Positions 47,701 through 59,269 of a DNA stretch of 64,000 nt are shown in pieces. The stretch is from contig JAWUZG010000173.1 of NCBI GenBank assembly GCA_036785705.1, forward strand, positions 1,597,001 through 1,661,000, in the 5' to 3' direction. How positions within the stretch are numbered: the stretch's first letter is position 1; every line of letters starts with the position of its first letter. This DNA comes from Acanthornis magna (taxonomy: Eukaryota; Chordata; Aves; Passeriformes; Acanthizidae). Below the pieces are notes generated by a model. It was not told where the DNA came from and did not search any database. It saw only the letters and a list, made by a program, of their open reading frames with translations. The translations under genes and the position numbers were made by a program.

Positions 47701-50700
47701 TGCTCTGTTTTGTCACTAAGGCTATGACCTTGTGATGTTCCTCTCTGTTCCAGCAGGGATGGGGGAGAAAAGGACAAAACATCCACATGAACTTCTACCC
47801 TTTGAGTGAATTTACCTGGACCCAAACTGTGTTCTCTTCCACCTTTTCAGCACTTCTTAAAACCCCTTTAAAACAACAAATGCCTTATCACTGTGTTTGA
47901 TTTACGGTGCTACACTGTGAAAGACTGGTATTTCTCAGAAAAAATGCTTGCTTTGCTCTCCAGCCTAGAAAGCCTCTAAGAGTACCTGCTTCTTGTAGAT
48001 CTGTTTAAAACTGACAAGACTTTGTCAGCAGTTTCAGAGTACACTGGGGAGACTAGGTAACACATCTATTGCCCTTTTTTCCCACAGGGATATGCTCCGC
48101 CACCAAAAAATGGAATTGAACAGAAGAGACCTGGGCGCCCCTTGAATATTACATCTCTAGTTCGGCTGTCGTCAGCAGTGCCAAACCAGATTTCCATTTC
48201 GTGGGCTTCTGAAATTGGAAAGGTAACCTGCATGTTCTGTAGGATGTGGGAAGTTGTCTAAATAACCTGCTTGAGCATTCATGCTCCCCTACTGCCTGAT
48301 GCGGCTAGCAAGTGTTTTGTGTTAGGTGGCTGAACTTATTAGGTGTTAGGTGGCTGAACTTAGGTGGCCAGGAAACAAAGTTTGGTCTAGAACTATGGTT
48401 GTTTTCAGTAACATGTGTGAGATTCACATACAGATGGAAAGATTTCCTTACAGGATTCACACAAGAAAGTCTGCTTTTAGGGTTTGCCTGAAATACATGT
48501 CAAAAAACTTTTTGTGGTGTGAATAGTAAATCCCCCTGTAGATTTATTAATGAAAGGAGAGTGCAAGGAATTTCTGACTTGATCCTAGGTTTAAGTAGCT
48601 GTTGCAGCACCTTTTCAGCTGTTGGCAAGTTAAGAGCTACTTATTTCTTACCTGTGACTGGTTATGTAAATTCAGATGCAGTTATCAAAATAGTTTCCTC
48701 TACAAGTTTTTCTTCAAAATCAAATTCTCTGGACTAAAGATACCACGTTTCAAGGAGACTCCCATATACACTTTTATATTAAAATTTTAAAAAGAAATTG
48801 GATTGAAAGCTAATGTTCAAAAATAAATGAAGGGCAGTGCTGACATCAAAGGATGATTTTCTAGAAGAGGGATGGAAAGAAAGATCTGAGCTGTTGCTTC
48901 CCAATCAAAGCCCAGAATCTTAAAATGGCTACAGTCCTGTGTGTGGTCTTGGCCTCTCGTGCTGATGCCTGCTTGCTTTCTTCCCTGTATTGCCAAAACA
49001 TACTCTGATGGAAGCAGATGACTCAGAATGCTTGGACATTGCCCTGAGACGTGAAGCAAGTTCTGTGGTTTAATGTTGGTGCCAGAATTTGCTGCTTTTC
49101 ATCCTCAAAGTGAGACCCTGGAGAGCAGCACAGGGTGTCATGTAAGGGCTTGTTGGCATGGACTGGGCTGATACTGGAGGGCTGCTCAGCCTAGGGGGCA
49201 TAAACCCCTCAGAGCTGGGCAGACTTGAGCCTGTAGAATCCTCTCTGTAGGCAACGGGTGGCCACTCTTTAGGGAAAACCCAAAAATCTGTTTTTCTTGC
49301 TGATTTCATGTGCAATTAGAACACTTTATCTGCTGCTCTACGGAAGAGCTGGTTTTCCTGTAGGTGGCAAAGGAGGAGCAGGGCTGTAGGAGTTGTTTGA
49401 AGTTCCTGCGCTGTACCTAGGGAGTGTAGGAGCCATAGAAAGGTGCCTGGCAGGGAGTGGACGTGATGCCTTATCAGCTTGTAAAAATATGAAGCAGACA
49501 GAGCAGTAGAGGGAAAATAGGATTTTAATAGGATCGGTTTTAAGAGGATCCTAGGTGCCCAGACTCATCAAAGGTGGAAAACATGCTGAGAAGCACGAGA
49601 TAGCAGGAGCGACCTCCATACAATGCGTACCGGATTTTTATGGACCTCACAAAATTAGCATATCTACTTAAAATCCCCCAATAAGAAACTTAATAAATGA
49701 ATAATTGCCCCCTATTCTAATGAACCCTCCCCCCTCCCAAATGAGACTACAGCCTAGTTTACAAAAACATGTTCCAGGGAGAAGGCTCCGTCGAAGGTCG
49801 GAGCGCCTAGTTCTGAGATAGTATGAATGTTTGGTCTTCTTCGCTTTGCAAGACCCAAAACTAAGCTAAATATCAGGCTAGAAGAGTTATAAACATGTGG
49901 GGCTCAAGTATGAGTAGTGTTGGTGCAGGGTACAACGAGTGTATAGAGGATACCAGGGAAGGGAAAGGGTATAAAAATACATAAAAAAGGTTTAAAAGAC
50001 AAGACAAAAATCACCGGCATCAGAAGTAAAAGGTCACAGGTTGTTCTTGTTACACGTATGAAACCGTTATTATCCTGCAGCACTGGGGCTTGCAGACTTT
50101 TCCTTAGTGACCTAGAAGTCACTAATAAAAAGACAGAGTGAGCACTGAACAAAAGAGGTTGACAAGTGGTGTGAGTTAGGGAGGAGTAGAAAATTACGGG
50201 GAACGGGGCCAGGCTCAGCAGAATGGACGTGGTGTAACAAGGCTGGGCTTAGAAGTACAGAACAAGCTAAAGAAAAGGTACAAGGAAACTGGGGCATCTC
50301 TGTATCATCTGAAGGTGTTGTTTGTACCATAAAGACCATTTATCTTTTGTCTCGTGATCCTTTGAGCTCCCCGCTGACACTGGAAAAAAGTGAAGGATTA
50401 AGGAGATGAATGTGAGAAGTTCTCAAAAGACTTGCATGTATGAAATGTGTGACATATAAATGATCTTACCAGGAAAAGAGCCCAGATTGCCTCTTGGTTG
50501 TGGAATTATTTTTCTTAGTCCAGTCATAACTGGAGTAGGATAATGAGACTTGATTGGCCAGAGAATTCTGGCAGTGTTAGACTTCAATGGAATTGAAATA
50601 ATTTGTCAATGCTTTTAATAGCAATTAAGCAAAAAGCCACATTTTTGGTTTTACTGTATGCTACAACTACTATAAGTAGTGATCTATTGTCACAGTAGGA

Positions 50701-53700
50701 GTACTGTATGAAATCAACATTTAATCTTTAATCCTTCTTTTTATAGAATTATTCCATGTCTGTGTATCTGGTTCGCCAGCTCACCTCAGCTATGCTTTTG
50801 CAGAGATTAAAAATGAAAGGTATCAGAAACCCCGATCATTCAAGAGCACTAAGTAAGTAATTAACTTGCTTGTCTGTACTTTTGGAGGGTGGTTAGTTTA
50901 AAATGAGAGCTGGTAATTCCTCTTAAAATACAGCAAATTTCTTCTAGAAGTCCATGCCTGGGGTTTCATAGGTTCCTTTGGCTGTTGGTGAGGCATCACA
51001 CTCTTTTTCAGTGAGGGTTTTTAGGGAGAATACCCAGAGATCCCATCTGAAATGTCCTTGTGGGAATAGCACAAGGGAATGCCCTTACTGTGCTGGGTTG
51101 TGGTGCGCAGCTAGATGTCCTAAGTTGTCTTCACTTGTACCTCACACATTCTCTGATAATTGTTTTATTTCTCTCTTCATCTGTTGGGTTGAGTGTGCTC
51201 TGCTGTGTGGCTGTTACTGCATCTGCAGTCAAACAACATCAGATAATGTTGTGATGCAGTTTGCCAGTTGCTTATAAGTAGTGAAATTCTTTGATTGTGA
51301 ACTGCTTTCCTAGATGCTTAATTTTTTTAGATAGCTGAAAGAAAAGTGCATGTACTGCTGAATCAAGGCTAGCATTTGAAATAATGATCTCTGTGTATAA
51401 CTTCTTAATTTATTTTACTAGTTAAAGAAAAACTAACTGCAGATCCTGATAGTGAGATTGCCACAACCAGTCTGCGGGTATCTCTGATGTGTCCTGTAAG
51501 TATGGCTGGAAATTTCCAGATACAGATTCATATTTTCATCTGTAGTGCAGAATTGGGCTGCTTTTCAAAGGCTTTGCTTTAGAAATCTCACTGGCTTTAT
51601 ATTTTATATTAATGAGTCATGATAAAATGCTGGGGAGAAGGGTGCATCTGGAAGCACCTAATGGTAGGAGCTGTCACCCAGCTGTGGTTTAGGACTTGAA
51701 TGCCTCAGAGTTGTGACGCACTGAGTCAGGTTGCTGCTTGTGTGTCTATACTGAGGCCTGTAGAAGGATTAATCTCCTATATTGAGGTGCTGAGGCTAAT
51801 CGGGCAAGCTGACGGAATAATTAAAGGATACAGTGATAAGTAAAACTTCTTATCTCTTCATCTTGGTGGCTTTGCTTATACTGCACTTACAGTAGCAAAT
51901 AAAAAGAAGTTGATCACCTTATAACAAGGTAATGGTGCCTTGGGGGTTCTCTTCCCAGGTAGAAATTGGTTATTCTGAGTGTAACAAGTACCTGGACCTC
52001 TGGAAAGCACCTGAAATACTGGGTTCAAATAAAATTATAGAAGTGGGTACTTAAGTAGATTGTTTAATAAAGACGAAATCCTGTAATTAACATTGTTGCA
52101 GGTCCATTAGAAATGTTCCTGACTCTTCTCAGCGTGGTGAAGCCTTGGAGCAGGGCTTAATCTTTCCTTTAAGAGCACTGTAGGTGCTGTCATGGGGTGG
52201 ATTTGCTTGCAGTACCCTTAGCCCAGGGCACCTCTGTAGTAGTGAGCAGGAAGAGTTGTTTCCACCAAATGTCTCTGGATTCATTGTTAACCAGTCAGGC
52301 CTGTTTCTCTGTCTTCTCTTCTGAATGCATCTGCTGCAGCTGGGGAAAATGAGACTGACAATCCCATGCCGGGCTGTGACTTGCACACACCTGCAATGTT
52401 TTGATGCTGCTCTGTATCTTCAAATGAATGAAAAGAAGCCTACCTGGATCTGCCCTGTCTGTGACAAAAAGGCAGCTTACGAGAGCCTAATACTAGATGG
52501 GTAAGAGACTGGCTTTGCAGATTACACAGTTACTTAAAATTTTTCATTAGGTACTCAGTAGCTACTTTTGTGACTTGAGGTTTAGCCATTTCGATTTTTT
52601 GTCAAAATACTTTAGACTGGAGGAACCATTAGACTCTGTTAGTTTCTCTTCCCATGTATCGAACTATGTAAGTTTATCTCCTAAGTGCACCAGCAAACTC
52701 TTGGGTCTCCATATATTTCCTCTGGAGAAATCTAAATATGACATCTAAGGATAGGTAGGTCTTTTCCATGTCCTTATCCCTGAAAGGTGTTAACTTCAAA
52801 ATGTAACTTTTAACTCATAACAGTTGTCTAGTTTGGTTCAAGTGATGATCGTTTCTGCTTCTGTATGGAAATCTGTGAATCGCAGTAGTGTTGGAGTGAA
52901 CTATGGATAGGCTGGGATAATCTCATTTTCTGATATCTGCAAAGGCTGTAATTAGAGGCTGTCAGATAAGAGGAACTAGGGAGAGAGTAGACACAATGGA
53001 TGGAAGGTGATCATACTTACCATTTGCACTGTGTCTCCTTTTCACTCTAGAATAAAAATGTCACTTAAAATGAAAAGGGAAACTTTATATTTTCAGCCTC
53101 TTTATGGAAATCCTTAATGAATGTTCCGATGTGGATGAGATCAAATTCCAGGAAGATGGCTCCTGGTGCCCCATGAGGCCAAAGAAGGAAGCTGTGAAAG
53201 TGTCAAGTCCACAGTGCACCAAAATAGAAAGTATGTACATCTGGGTACTGGTTGCAAACCAGCAGAAAAGTCTTGAAGATTTCTTTGTCTCTCGGATAAT
53301 GTGTGTGGATGTCGGTGTTTGTTTTGTGGAGGGCTTACTACTCCTAATCTTGTAATTTAAACTAGAAAAGAAATGGTTGTCACTCTTAAGAGTACATTTT
53401 TGGTCTTTGTCTTTGCTCTTTATAATAGCAGTTAATAAAATGAAAGGTTGCTTTTGTTTTACATCCTTAAAATGGTAAATAAAAGTTCAGTCTTTAATAG
53501 TCTCTATGTGACACAGAAGAGCCATAAAGCAGTTACTGGGGCAAAACATTCTTTGTAATGGCCAAGAAGGTGATCTATTATACAGGATCTGAGTTCCTGG
53601 TTCTCCTGCAAATAGAAACTGCTGATGTCACCAGCTTTTGGGGAACAATGATGTTTTATTTTCTTCTTCAGGTTCTAGCGTTGTTAGCAAACCATGCTCC

Positions 53701-56700
53701 GTGACAGTGGCCGGTGAGGTAAACAAGAAGAAGGTTGATGTTATCGACTTGACAATAGAAAGCTCTTCTGATGAAGAAGAAGATCCTCCCGCCAAAAGGA
53801 AGTGCATATTTATGTCTGAAATACACGGAAGCCCAACCAAAGGGTTTGTCAATTTTAAAGTTAGCTGTTATTCTGTAATGTCTCAGCTAAACTGATCTGT
53901 AGAGAAATGGACTTCGAATCCAGCTCTACACTTGCAAAGGAGAATGTCTAGGCCTCTCCTTGTAGAAGGTTGTATTGATAGAGTAACTTTGTACAGCAAA
54001 ACACTATTAAATAGTTCTACACCTCGCAAAAGACTTGCACTGACTGTTGCTGTGTTTGCAGGGACATTCCTCCTTAGAAAAGGAAGCTGACTAAGCTAAT
54101 GGGCAGTGTTCTCCTGAGAAAGTAGATTATGCCAAGTGGAGGAACTTCATGCATTCTTGCTGAGTTAATGTCATCTTTAAGATGACACTTTTCCCTTGCT
54201 GTCTGCCATACCCTCTATCTAATCTGCTCTGGTGCCCAGGGAACGAGGCTGTGTTGTGTGTTTTATCCATCCTGTCAGTCCTGGAAGGGAGCCCCACTTT
54301 GCTGTTTTGAATCAAGATGAGCTTTTCTTCCATCTCTCTGTTAAATTCTGGAATGTCTTCGATGCTGTTGTTGGCTGTAGTTGTCAGTCAGTCCTGCACC
54401 TTAATTAGCACAACCAGTGACTTCCCAAGTCCTCTGGCAATTGCTCCATCTTTGTAGTCAGACCTGACTTCAGCACCAGGCTTGACCAGCTTCTCTGCTG
54501 CTGTGCCACCTTCTGTCTGTCCTGATCTGTGCACCTTGGCTCAGGTGCTGCTTGTGGCTTCTGTAATGTTCCTGCTCTTGGCCTGTGGGGCACCCCAGAC
54601 CTGCAGGGAGTGATGGGCACTGGCCAGGCTCACCAGCACTCACTGCTCCAGCTTTTAGTAATGGCTCATCAGTTAGTGTTGCTGCATGCATGAGGTGTGT
54701 GTCTCTGTCTCTCTGTGTAGTGGCTTATGTCTTGTACTAAAATAATAATAATAAACCAAATCCCCTTCTGTTTTGAAGGTTCCCCTTCTGTTTCAGAAGT
54801 AATGAGCAGGTGTGCTGAGTCTCTAGTCCACAGGAATGTGTGTGTGGTCCTTGGTGAGCAAATAGTTGGTCATCTTCAACCACTTTCAGCAGTGATACTG
54901 AAATGCTGTTGCTTTTTTGTGAGGATTGTGGAGGAGTCCTTCTGCAAGAGACTCTTCCTTACTTTTTCAAGAAAATATAGCTACAAATACATCTCTTAAT
55001 GAAGTTTCAGAAGGCACCAAGACTTCCTTCCGTGCTCCTATGTTTGAGATGGCTACCTGCAACCATAATTGTAGGAGGATTGACTTGTCTCTCTCTGACC
55101 CATGTGTTTTCCTTGCTTTTTGGGTATGGATTTGTCATATTTTCATTCTTCAAATCCAAATCAGCCAGGCTTTTGGGGTGTATCTTCTCTCCTTTAAACA
55201 GTGTTGTCTGAATGCTAGTTTTGGAAAAACTGGCATGTCTTCTTAGAAGCAGCAACAATGTAGGCTGAAGTATGAGAGGTGCCTAAGAAAGGAGGGTCTG
55301 AAATCCAAGCTTCTGACATCAGAAGTAGCTTACAGGTAGGAGTCTGGGGAGGAAGATGAATGGATAACACTAGTGGCTTCAGGAAGCAATGCGGAGCATC
55401 TGGGAGCAGAGTTCTGTATGTTTCCACCTGACTTGGAATTCATGAACTGTTCTATGCATGTGGCTGGTGCCTGAGCCCCTGTGGTGGTGTTTGTAACAAT
55501 GCTGCCAAGAGGTCGGGCAGCATGAAGGGAAGCAGAAGAGTTGTAGCATGCTCCTAGAGGGCTGAACTGAAGGCTGTGAGTAAAGACAGGCTTGTATTTA
55601 ATTCTCACGTGTGTAATCTGTGTCATCCTGTGGGGTAGGATAATGGTCAGTCATGGCCCTTGGTCTAACAGGTGGGCACCAAGCAGCAGTTCTGTGGAGA
55701 AATCAGAGTGCTCTCCTGGCTCTGGTCACCTGCACATCCCTCTCTGGGTGCTCGCAGACACCCATTTCTGTCTCTGTTGCCAATGACTCCAGCACTGTAC
55801 TTTGTTTTAATGCCAACTTGCTCTTATGTCACAGCTGCTGTTGAGAGCCAAGATACGGTCATGTTATTATGAAGACTGTTATGAAAGAGGAAATTAGAGT
55901 GGAGTACTGTGTAGTGAGTAGCCACGCTGTAGTTGTGTTGTCACACAGTGACTTGTGAATGAGAGTGCACAACAGTGTGTGGTTTCCCTTCTGCAACTAA
56001 GGCCAGGTTGTTTGTAATTTCCCATGCTGTTTGAAACAGGGTTCTCATGTATCAGCCATCTACTGCCAGAGTGCCCAGCGTGACGACCGTCGATGCTGCT
56101 GCTATTCCTCCTTCATTAACAGACTACCCAGTACCATTCCATCACCCACCAATATCCAGTATTTCATCAGATTTGCCAGGTAGGTGCTGGGTGTTTTTCA
56201 TGTGTGTTCTGACAACAGTATTAATTTATGGGGTGGGTAAAAATTGAAAGACTTTATTAACTCTTTGTTTTGTTTTGTTTTTGTTAATGGAACAAGTCTA
56301 TATGCAATATTACACTGATGTGATGTCTAGACAAGCCCAGTACAGGCTGTCTGCCCAGTTTCAGATTGCATTTTGCAACAGTGATGTGACAAACACTGCT
56401 TTTGGGGTACAAATTGGCACTTGGGCATGGCAGCCAGAAACTGCTCTTGCCATGCTCAGTCAAACTTTGTATAAACATCCGGTGGTTATGTGTTGTAGAT
56501 GCGAGGGAGAGTAGTTGCTTATTTTAGTTACTAGAGGTGTGAGGGTGCTGACTCATCCCAGCCCTCAGCGTAGTTACTCTGCTAGCTGATTGTAGTGGTG
56601 CTCTGTCTAGACTGTATGAAAAAGGTTAAGGTGAGCTACAATCTGTGAGCTGACCTCTATTGACTTTCTTTACCTAGACATACCCTAAATGCCTATGATG

Positions 56701-58908
56701 TATTCTTCAACACTGCTGCTAAATATCAGACAAAAGGTGGGGATACTGATTGTTTTCTATCCTGGCTCCTTGAAAAGAACACTTTGTATAGGGACTCTGG
56801 GGGTTCTCTTGGCCGGCTGTAACAAACCCAGAGCCCAGGAAGTGGTGACTTGTGGTGACAGGTGTCACTTTGGCCTCCTGTACTTCCCTTTCCCTGCTCC
56901 ATTGCCTGTCTCCATTCCTCCCCTGCAACATCTCTGGGTTTTTTCCTCTTCTTTCAGCACCAGTTTGGCAATGAGATGGATATCATTCCCCTTGTTTCTC
57001 TGTCCATTTTTGGCTCCCTTACTGCTCCCTCCCTCCACTTCTCCCTTGTTAAGAAATCAGTTGTCTTCCCAAATTGGATAGGAGAATAAGCTGAGAGAAT
57101 GGAAGTCTAGAACTGTTGTCCAGCTCTCTTACCAACTGAAGTTCTAGAGCTTGCACAGAAAAAGAAGCTGTCAGTTCTGCAGATGCAGCTGACCTTTAAA
57201 ATCTCCTTCAAAATTTGTCTCTAATGGAGAAGAGGAGGAGAAATGTCACTGGCCAGAAGAGATTTGGAGGTGAGGGGAGAGGGAGGGAGTATACCATTTC
57301 TTTCTGTTGACATAGCAAACACAAGGCCAATATTTAGAAACAAAAAATGTGGTAATTTTTCTCATTGGTTTCATAATTCTAAACATCTTGCCCTAAATGC
57401 TTACACGCTAATGGTGTTTAAGATGGACACTAGTTGTCACTGCTCTTAGAGGATATACCTTGAACTACTTGTAGTTTGCTCTTCTTCGTTCCTTTTATTT
57501 GTCTAGACACAAAACGGGGATGATATTAGAAATGTTTCCTTATTGGCTGCCCGTGGGTGGAGGAAGAGACCTGCTGCTTGTTTTTGGACTTGTGCATGTT
57601 GTGACTTTACTTCATTCCAGCATCTTTAATGTGATGACACTCTTCATGTCCCAGTTTGGCCAAGTCAGGTACAATATGCAGTGAAACTTGCATTATGAAC
57701 CAACAGCTCCAAATGGCAACCTCCATCTAAGCAACCACATTGAACCACCCTGCAATATCCAGTGAATAATACATCATTATGTCATCCTCATTCTTAAAAA
57801 GAGCCACTTGTACTAGATAACTCGTTTTGCTGCTGCCTGAAGTAGTCGTTGAGAGTGGTGTCACAGTGGTATATTCCATTTAGAAACTCTGTATGATTTG
57901 CAAAATCTGTTCTGCAACCTCAAAAAAAAAAATCCTTAAATTTGTTGTGTATGAATAAAAGAGAGACTTGTCAATTTATTATCCTTCTCTTCTTCCTAGG
58001 TCTGGATTTTCTTTCGCTAATCCCAGTTGATTCACAGGTATGTTTCTAAACTCTTGTGGGGTTAATTTCCGAGTCTGATTTTTGTGACACTGTGCTCCAG
58101 TAATTATCAGGGTGCCTCATCCACACCGTGTTTGCAGTTCCCTGGCTTTGACCTAACCACAGACTAGGAAAACCTGTTTTCCCAGCAAGAGCTGGTAGTG
58201 AAGATGCATTAAGGAGGATTCAGTTTAGCCTTTCTATGGTGAATCCAGGCCTAGAAACTCATTCTTTACTGTTAGTCTGCCTTTCTAAAGCAAATATGTG
58301 CTCACCACTAACTTGAATACACCCCGAGTGGTAAGGCCCTGGCACAGGTTGCCCAGAGCAACTGTGGCTGCCCCACCCCTGGCAGTGTCCAAGGCCAGGT
58401 TGGATGAGGCTTGGAGCAACTTGGGATAGTGGAAGGTGTTCGTCTCCATGGCAGGGGGTGCAATGAGTTGGACTCTAAGGTCCTTTCCAACCCAAACCAT
58501 TCTGGAGAACAAAAAAGGGAGGGTGAGGGAGGAGGGCTGGTGGTTGTCATCCCCACTTGCTTCCTCAGGGATTTGCAGAACTCTGGTTCTCGCTGTGCAT
58601 GACTTAATGAGGTCTCACTAGGAATTTGTCTGGTGCTCGTTGTGTGGGGAAGATGTATCTTCAGAGCATACATTTCCCTTGTGCAGTTAGTCTCTTCACT
58701 CTTCATTGTTTGTTTCAAGCAGTACTGTCCTCCTATGTTTTTGGATAGTCTCACCTCAACCTTAACAAGCAGCACGCCTGGCAGCATCATCACCTCCACC
58801 AGCCACCACGAGAGCAGCACACACGTTAGCTCCTCGGGCCGGGCCGAGGCCGGCGTCATCACCAGCAGCGGTGGCGGCAGCGCTCCCGACATCATCTCCC
58901 TGGACTGA
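32397..58908 (+). CDS. PIAS2: PIAS2, SUMO E3 ligase (protein inhibitor of activated STAT 2)
   Basis: Nuclear SUMO E3 ligase that brings UBC9-SUMO to transcription factors. Fourteen coding exons: 32397-32420, 41176-41653, 43830-43914, 44537-44587, 44682-44772, 48088-48222, 50747-50852, 51422-51495, 52340-52500, 53097-53230, 53672-53843, 56040-56179, 58000-58037 and 58723-58908. All have AG/GT borders, and the phases sum to 1,875 nt, or 624 residues plus stop. Human PIAS2 beta is about 621. Domains: SAP about 11-45 with LQVLL at 19-23; PINIT domain about 135-300 with PLNIT at 261-265; SP-RING about 330-410 with zinc ligands Cys363, His365, Cys386 and Cys389; SUMO-interacting motif VDVIDLT at about 468-474 followed by an acidic, CK2-type serine run; Ser/Thr-rich tail ending DIISLD. 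The tail exons give the long beta-type C-terminus. No lesion is seen. Confidence 0.97.
37826..38126 (-). mobile_element. CR1 LINE 3' fragment, minus strand
   Basis: CAGAATCATAGGTTTGGGTT, GGTTGCTCCAAGCCCCATCC and CCAGGGATCCAGGGGCAGCC give the reverse complement of a CR1 3' end in PIAS2 intron 1, close kin of the copy at 8923-9360. Confidence 0.88.
39415..39896 (+). mobile_element. CR1 LINE 3' fragment
   Basis: GGCAGTGCCTGTCCCTTGTG, GGCTGGAGCATGTCCAGGGA, AGGTTGCCCAGTGCAGTGG and a final ATGATTCTGTGATTTTAAG mark a CR1 3' end. It has the same start and order as the 12.8-kb copy but is clearly more diverged. It accounts for the long antisense ORFs here. Confidence 0.88.
41176..41653 (+). CDS. PIAS2: PIAS2 coding exon 2 (SAP domain, start of PINIT)
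   Basis: A 478-nt exon beginning [20 protein letters not shown] and ending DVLIKPTSL. It holds the whole SAP DNA-binding domain with the LxxLL-type LQVLL, a Ser/Pro-rich linker and the first strand of PINIT. The acceptor is TTTCTAG and the donor GTAAGT. Confidence 0.97.
41900..42110 (-). mobile_element. Old CR1 LINE 3' fragment, minus strand
   Basis: CAGTTGGAAGGTACCTACAA, CTTCTTAAACACTGCTGGC and TTTCCTAATATCTAGTCTGA are the reverse complement of an old, diverged CR1 3' region. It lies in PIAS2 intron 2. Confidence 0.75.
43004..43022. repeat. (GT)n microsatellite
   Basis: GTGGTGTGTGTGTGTGTG, seven to eight GT units in PIAS2 intron 2. Likely polymorphic. Confidence 0.85.
43830..43914 (+). CDS. 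PIAS2: PIAS2 coding exon 3
   Basis: An 85-nt exon encoding [20 protein letters not shown] then VREICIS, part of the PINIT domain. The acceptor is TTTCTAG and the donor GTAAGA. Confidence 0.96.
44537..44587 (+). CDS. PIAS2: PIAS2 coding exon 4
   Basis: A 51-nt exon encoding [16 protein letters not shown] in the PINIT domain. The acceptor is GTCACAG and the donor GTATGT. Confidence 0.95.
44682..44772 (+). CDS. PIAS2: PIAS2 coding exon 5
   Basis: A 91-nt exon encoding [20 protein letters not shown] then [10 protein letters not shown] in the PINIT domain. The acceptor is GATACAG and the donor GTAAGT. Confidence 0.96.
47425..47510 (+). mobile_element. CR1 LINE 3' tip
   Basis: GGGGTTGGAGCTGGATGATG then CTAACCCAAACCATTCTGATTCTGTG is the end of a CR1 3' UTR, in PIAS2 intron 5. 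Confidence 0.8.
48088..48222 (+). CDS. PIAS2: PIAS2 coding exon 6 (PINIT motif)
   Basis: A 135-nt phase 0-0 exon starting [20 protein letters not shown] and ending SWASEIGK. It carries the signature P-L-N-I-T and the basic KRPGRP patch. The acceptor is CCCACAG and the donor GTAACC. Confidence 0.97.
49490..50150 (-). mobile_element. Possible solo LTR or unclassified repeat
   Basis: Read on the minus strand, this stretch in PIAS2 intron 6 has an LTR-like order: a CCATAAAAATCC TATA-like box near 49640, then pyrimidine-rich sequence with ATTAAA near 49520, ending CTGCTTCA at 49490. Its composition differs from the flanks. No target-site duplication or 5' TG boundary could be fixed, and no coding remnant is seen, so class and limits are uncertain. 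Confidence 0.35.
50747..50852 (+). CDS. PIAS2: PIAS2 coding exon 7
   Basis: A 106-nt exon encoding [20 protein letters not shown] then [15 protein letters not shown], the end of PINIT and the bridge to the SP-RING. The acceptor is TTATAG and the donor GTAAGT. Confidence 0.97.
51422..51495 (+). CDS. PIAS2: PIAS2 coding exon 8 (start of SP-RING)
   Basis: A 74-nt exon encoding [20 protein letters not shown] then LMCP. Cys347 opens the SP-RING fold. The acceptor is TTACTAG and the donor GTAAGT. Confidence 0.97.
52340..52500 (+). CDS. PIAS2: PIAS2 coding exon 9 (SP-RING zinc ligands)
   Basis: A 161-nt exon starting [20 protein letters not shown] and carrying [19 protein letters not shown]. The zinc ligands Cys363, His365, Cys386 and Cys389 and the UBC9-facing Trp384 are all present, so ligase activity should be intact. 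The acceptor is GCTGCAG and the donor GTAAGA. Confidence 0.98.
53097..53230 (+). CDS. PIAS2: PIAS2 coding exon 10
   Basis: A 134-nt exon encoding [20 protein letters not shown] then [12 protein letters not shown] and onward, the C-terminal SP-RING extension that contacts substrate-bound SUMO. The acceptor is TTTTCAG and the donor GTATGT. Confidence 0.96.
53672..53843 (+). CDS. PIAS2: PIAS2 coding exon 11 (SUMO-interacting motif)
   Basis: A 172-nt exon with [20 protein letters not shown] followed by PPAKRKC. The hydrophobic VDVIDLT core plus serines and acidic residues is the classic PIAS SIM with a CK2-regulated tail. The acceptor is CTTCAG and the donor GTTTGT, where GG is kept to start the next Gly codon. 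Confidence 0.96.
56040..56179 (+). CDS. PIAS2: PIAS2 coding exon 12
   Basis: A 140-nt exon encoding [20 protein letters not shown] and on to [10 protein letters not shown], a Ser/Pro-rich tail. The acceptor is AAACAG and the donor GTAGGT. In mammals the alpha and beta tails part after this exon. Confidence 0.95.
58000..58037 (+). CDS. PIAS2: PIAS2 coding exon 13
   Basis: A 38-nt exon encoding [12 protein letters not shown], specific to the long PIAS2 form. The acceptor is TTCCTAG and the donor GTATGT. Confidence 0.93.
58325..58508 (+). mobile_element. CR1 LINE 3' fragment
   Basis: GGCACAGGTTGCCCAGAGCA, GTCCAAGGCCAGGTTGGATG and CCTTTCCAACCCAAACCATT form a well-kept CR1 3' end in the last PIAS2 intron, about 215 bases before exon 14. 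Confidence 0.88.
58723..58908 (+). CDS. PIAS2: PIAS2 coding exon 14 with stop
   Basis: Encodes [20 protein letters not shown] onward to the terminal PDIISLD, then TGA at 58906-58908. The acceptor is CAAGCAG. The second half is strikingly GC-rich at third positions compared with all other PIAS2 exons and carries extra Gly, Ala and Arg codons, yet the protein end matches the family. Confidence 0.95.
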   Translation, partial: YCPPMFLDSLTSTLTSSTPGSIITSTSHHESSTHVSSSGRAEAGVITSSGGGSAPDIISLD

Positions 58909-59263
58909 CCCTCGGGGCAGCACAGGACCCCCGCAGGCATTGCACACAGCTGCTGCTGTTCCTCCCTCTGCACCGGAATTCCAGCACCTCGGAGCTCACG
59001 CTGATATTTATTGAAAGGATTTGCCTTCTGGGAAAGTGAGGTGAATTTATCGATGCTAGGAGCAGGCATGATAGAATGATTTTTGTTTGTTTTTCTCCCC
59101 CCTGGTCATTGAATAGCTGGTATAGAAAAGGCCCTTTTGAGAACACATGTTCATGCTTTTTGCTTGTTCTGGGGATAATGATTTTTTGTTGCTGAGCGGA
59201 TTCTGTAAGTGGTTTTTGTTGTAAAACACAGCAATAATGTAAAAACAAATGAGTTTTTTTTTA

Positions 59264-59269
59264 AATAAA
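59264..59269 (+). terminator. PIAS2: Proximal poly(A) signal
   Basis: AATAAA about 355 bases past the PIAS2 stop, within TTTTTTTTTAAATAAAAAG. It would give a short 3' UTR. Confidence 0.5.

Noticed and set aside
56180..57999. Search for the alternative PIAS2 alpha-type tail exon
   Set aside because: No stretch in the intron after exon 12 resembled the short alpha tail with a proper acceptor, so only the beta-like form is annotated. A diverged exon could have been missed.
58308..59069. 253-codon minus-strand ORF
   Set aside because: It is antisense to a CR1 end and the GC-rich last PIAS2 exon. High GC removes stops; no family resemblance and no splice logic.
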